Assembly (NCBI GenBank): GCA_009777165.1
Contig: WRML01000074.1
Location: 1-8,312, forward strand
Direction of reading: 5' to 3'
From: Kiritimatiellota bacterium
GTDB taxonomy: Bacteria; Verrucomicrobiota; Kiritimatiellia; RFP12; UBA1067
Length of the DNA: 8,312 bases
Shown here: positions 7,972 to 8,312 of the stretch, piece by piece
Numbering within the stretch: the stretch's first letter is position 1
Layout: every line of letters starts with the position of its first letter
Made by a program: the position numbers and the translations under genes
Notes under the pieces: model-generated
The model's input: only the letters and a program-made list of their open reading frames with translations
Told to the model about the DNA's origin: nothing
Databases searched by the model: none

Positions 7972-7979
7972 CTCCTTTT
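7972..7979 (-). promoter_or_regulatory. Ribosome binding site of the secretin-like gene
   Basis: AAAAGGAG on the minus strand, 4 nt before the ATG at 7967. It is a strong Shine-Dalgarno match that fixes this start. Confidence 0.85.
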
Positions 7980-7994
7980 GAATAAGATGGCACA

Positions 7995-8024
7995 AGGATA
8001 CTAAAGCCTACAGAGGAATGTCAA
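7995..8024 (-). promoter_or_regulatory. Sigma70-type promoter of the secretin-like/glycosyltransferase operon
   Basis: Minus strand: a perfect TTGACA (8024–8019), an 18-bp spacer, then TATCCT (8000–7995, four of six). The predicted start of transcription near 7988 leaves a leader of about 20 nt that contains the AAAAGGAG site. An alternative -10, TAGTAT, would need a 15-bp spacer. A second perfect TTGACA (8040–8035) lies 16 bp further upstream because the surrounding sequence is duplicated; no good -10 pairs with it. Confidence 0.65.
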
Positions 8025-8043
8025 GCCAGAGGAATGTCAAGCC
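8012..8043. repeat. Perfect 16-bp tandem duplication covering the -35 box
   Basis: AGAGGAATGTCAAGCC occurs at 8012–8027 and immediately again at 8028–8043 with no mismatch. Read on the minus strand, each copy contains TTGACA. The copies are identical, which points to a recent slippage event or to a maintained operator-like array. Confidence 0.9.
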
Positions 8044-8056
8044 GCGGCCAAAAATG

Positions 8057-8076
8057 CGCGAGCGGCCGCGAGCGGC
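8057..8076. repeat. 10-bp tandem GC-rich repeat
   Basis: CGCGAGCGGC is present twice in a row (8057–8066, 8067–8076), making a GCGGCCGC palindrome at the junction (8063–8070). The stretch 'GCCGCGAGCGGCTACAGAGG' resembles dispersed intergenic repeats that I recall from PVC-group genomes; the resemblance is from memory only. Confidence 0.7.
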
Positions 8077-8215
8077 TACAGAGGGGGCTGTCGTGTGACC
8101 TCCGGCGTCCGGACGGACACATCAAGACTCCGTTGGCATCGATCGTTAATTCAGTTGAAAACCATTCCATTTTTAACCACAATGGACACACTGGTTTCAT
8201 GTGATTTGACTATAT

Positions 8216-8227
8216 AGTGAATTCACT
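8216..8227. repeat. 12-bp perfect palindrome
   Basis: AGTGAATTCACT is a perfect inverted repeat in an AT-rich stretch. A weak plus-strand TTGACT (8206–8211) stands just before it. It could be a dimeric regulator site for a gene beyond the right edge, or chance. Confidence 0.4.
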
Positions 8228-8245
8228 TTAAAAGCGTACCGCGAC

Positions 8246-8265
8246 AACATCCCGTTAGGGATGTT
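8246..8265 (+). repeat. 8-bp stem hairpin, repeat-element or terminator-like
   Basis: AACATCCC, loop GTTA, GGGATGTT form a perfect 8-bp stem with a 4-nt loop, followed on the plus strand by TCTTTCGGTAG. The downstream run is too poor in T for a textbook intrinsic terminator, and no plus-strand gene ends here. The string 'CCCGTTAGGGATGTTTCTTT' followed by CGGTAG resembles a family of dispersed hairpin repeats near genes in several phyla (recalled, unverified), so I favour a repeat element over a terminator. Confidence 0.55.
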
Positions 8266-8312
8266 TCTTTCGGTAGAAGAGAACGCAAAAAAAATCATGG
8301 CATCCCCTCGGG

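Larger units (their letters stand above)
8044..8312. other. Gene-free, repeat-like intergenic flank
   Basis: No coding region, tRNA or rRNA is recognisable here. Besides the features listed separately, it has a 10-bp palindrome CGTCCGGACG (8106–8115) and a segment 'TTTTTAACCACAATGGACAC' near 8170–8189. The latter looks like a degenerate copy of the 'AACCACAGATGGACACAGAT' repeat widespread in bacterial intergenic DNA (recalled, not checked). Base composition shifts sharply: GC-rich to about 8130, AT-rich from about 8140 to 8235. A gene to the right of the window may begin or end beyond the edge. Confidence 0.55.

Noticed and set aside
8034..8204. A plus-strand 56-codon open frame beginning ATG-TCA-AGC
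   Set aside because: It begins inside the tandem promoter repeat, has no properly spaced ribosome site, runs through GC-rich repeats and shows no recognisable protein pattern.
1..8312. CRISPR array, insertion sequence, tRNA or rRNA
   Set aside because: No regularly spaced repeats with unique spacers, no transposase-like protein with terminal inverted repeats, and no recognisable tRNA or rRNA segments on either strand.

Overview
The window reads as chromosomal DNA from a GC-rich, Gram-negative-type bacterium, most likely from the Planctomycetota–Verrucomicrobiota–Chlamydiota group and perhaps Kiritimatiellota or Lentisphaerota. This placement is inferred from protein style, not from a marker gene. 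The clues are a large secreted protease ending in a 'GDGIPNIMKYAMGLDP'-type C-terminal segment, a glycosyltransferase that opens with a 'CENCLRD' motif, and a short secretin-like lipoprotein. All recognisable genes lie on the minus strand, so the window is read from right to left in biological order.

Right edge (7968–8312): about 345 bases with no convincing gene. It holds a promoter for the first gene, a perfect 16-bp tandem duplication that carries the TTGACA -35 box twice, a 10-bp tandem GC repeat, a 12-bp palindrome and a stable 8-bp-stem hairpin. Its outer part looks like a patchwork of dispersed intergenic repeats.

Unit 1 (7967 to 5235): a 451-aa secretin-domain lipoprotein is followed after 15 nt by a 453-aa GT4-type glycosyltransferase, very probably one operon. 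Unit 2 (5086 to the left edge): after a 148-bp AT-rich gap with its own weak promoter comes a 1572-aa secreted thermolysin-like (M4) metallopeptidase. It carries three tandem copies of an Ig-like plus choice-of-anchor/MAM-like module and a C-terminal calcium-type segment. Closely behind it is the start of an M24-family (Xaa-Pro peptidase-like) gene that runs off the left edge.

Possible cooperation: a secretin-like envelope protein, an envelope or glycan glycosyltransferase, an exported endopeptidase and a peptidase that trims proline-containing peptides would suit protein export and degradation. The sequence supports co-orientation, not a proven pathway. I see no sign of an unknown defence or mobile system. 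The most distinctive signals are the dense long poly-G/poly-C tracts in the left 6 kb, the duplicated -35 box, and the repeat-rich right flank.
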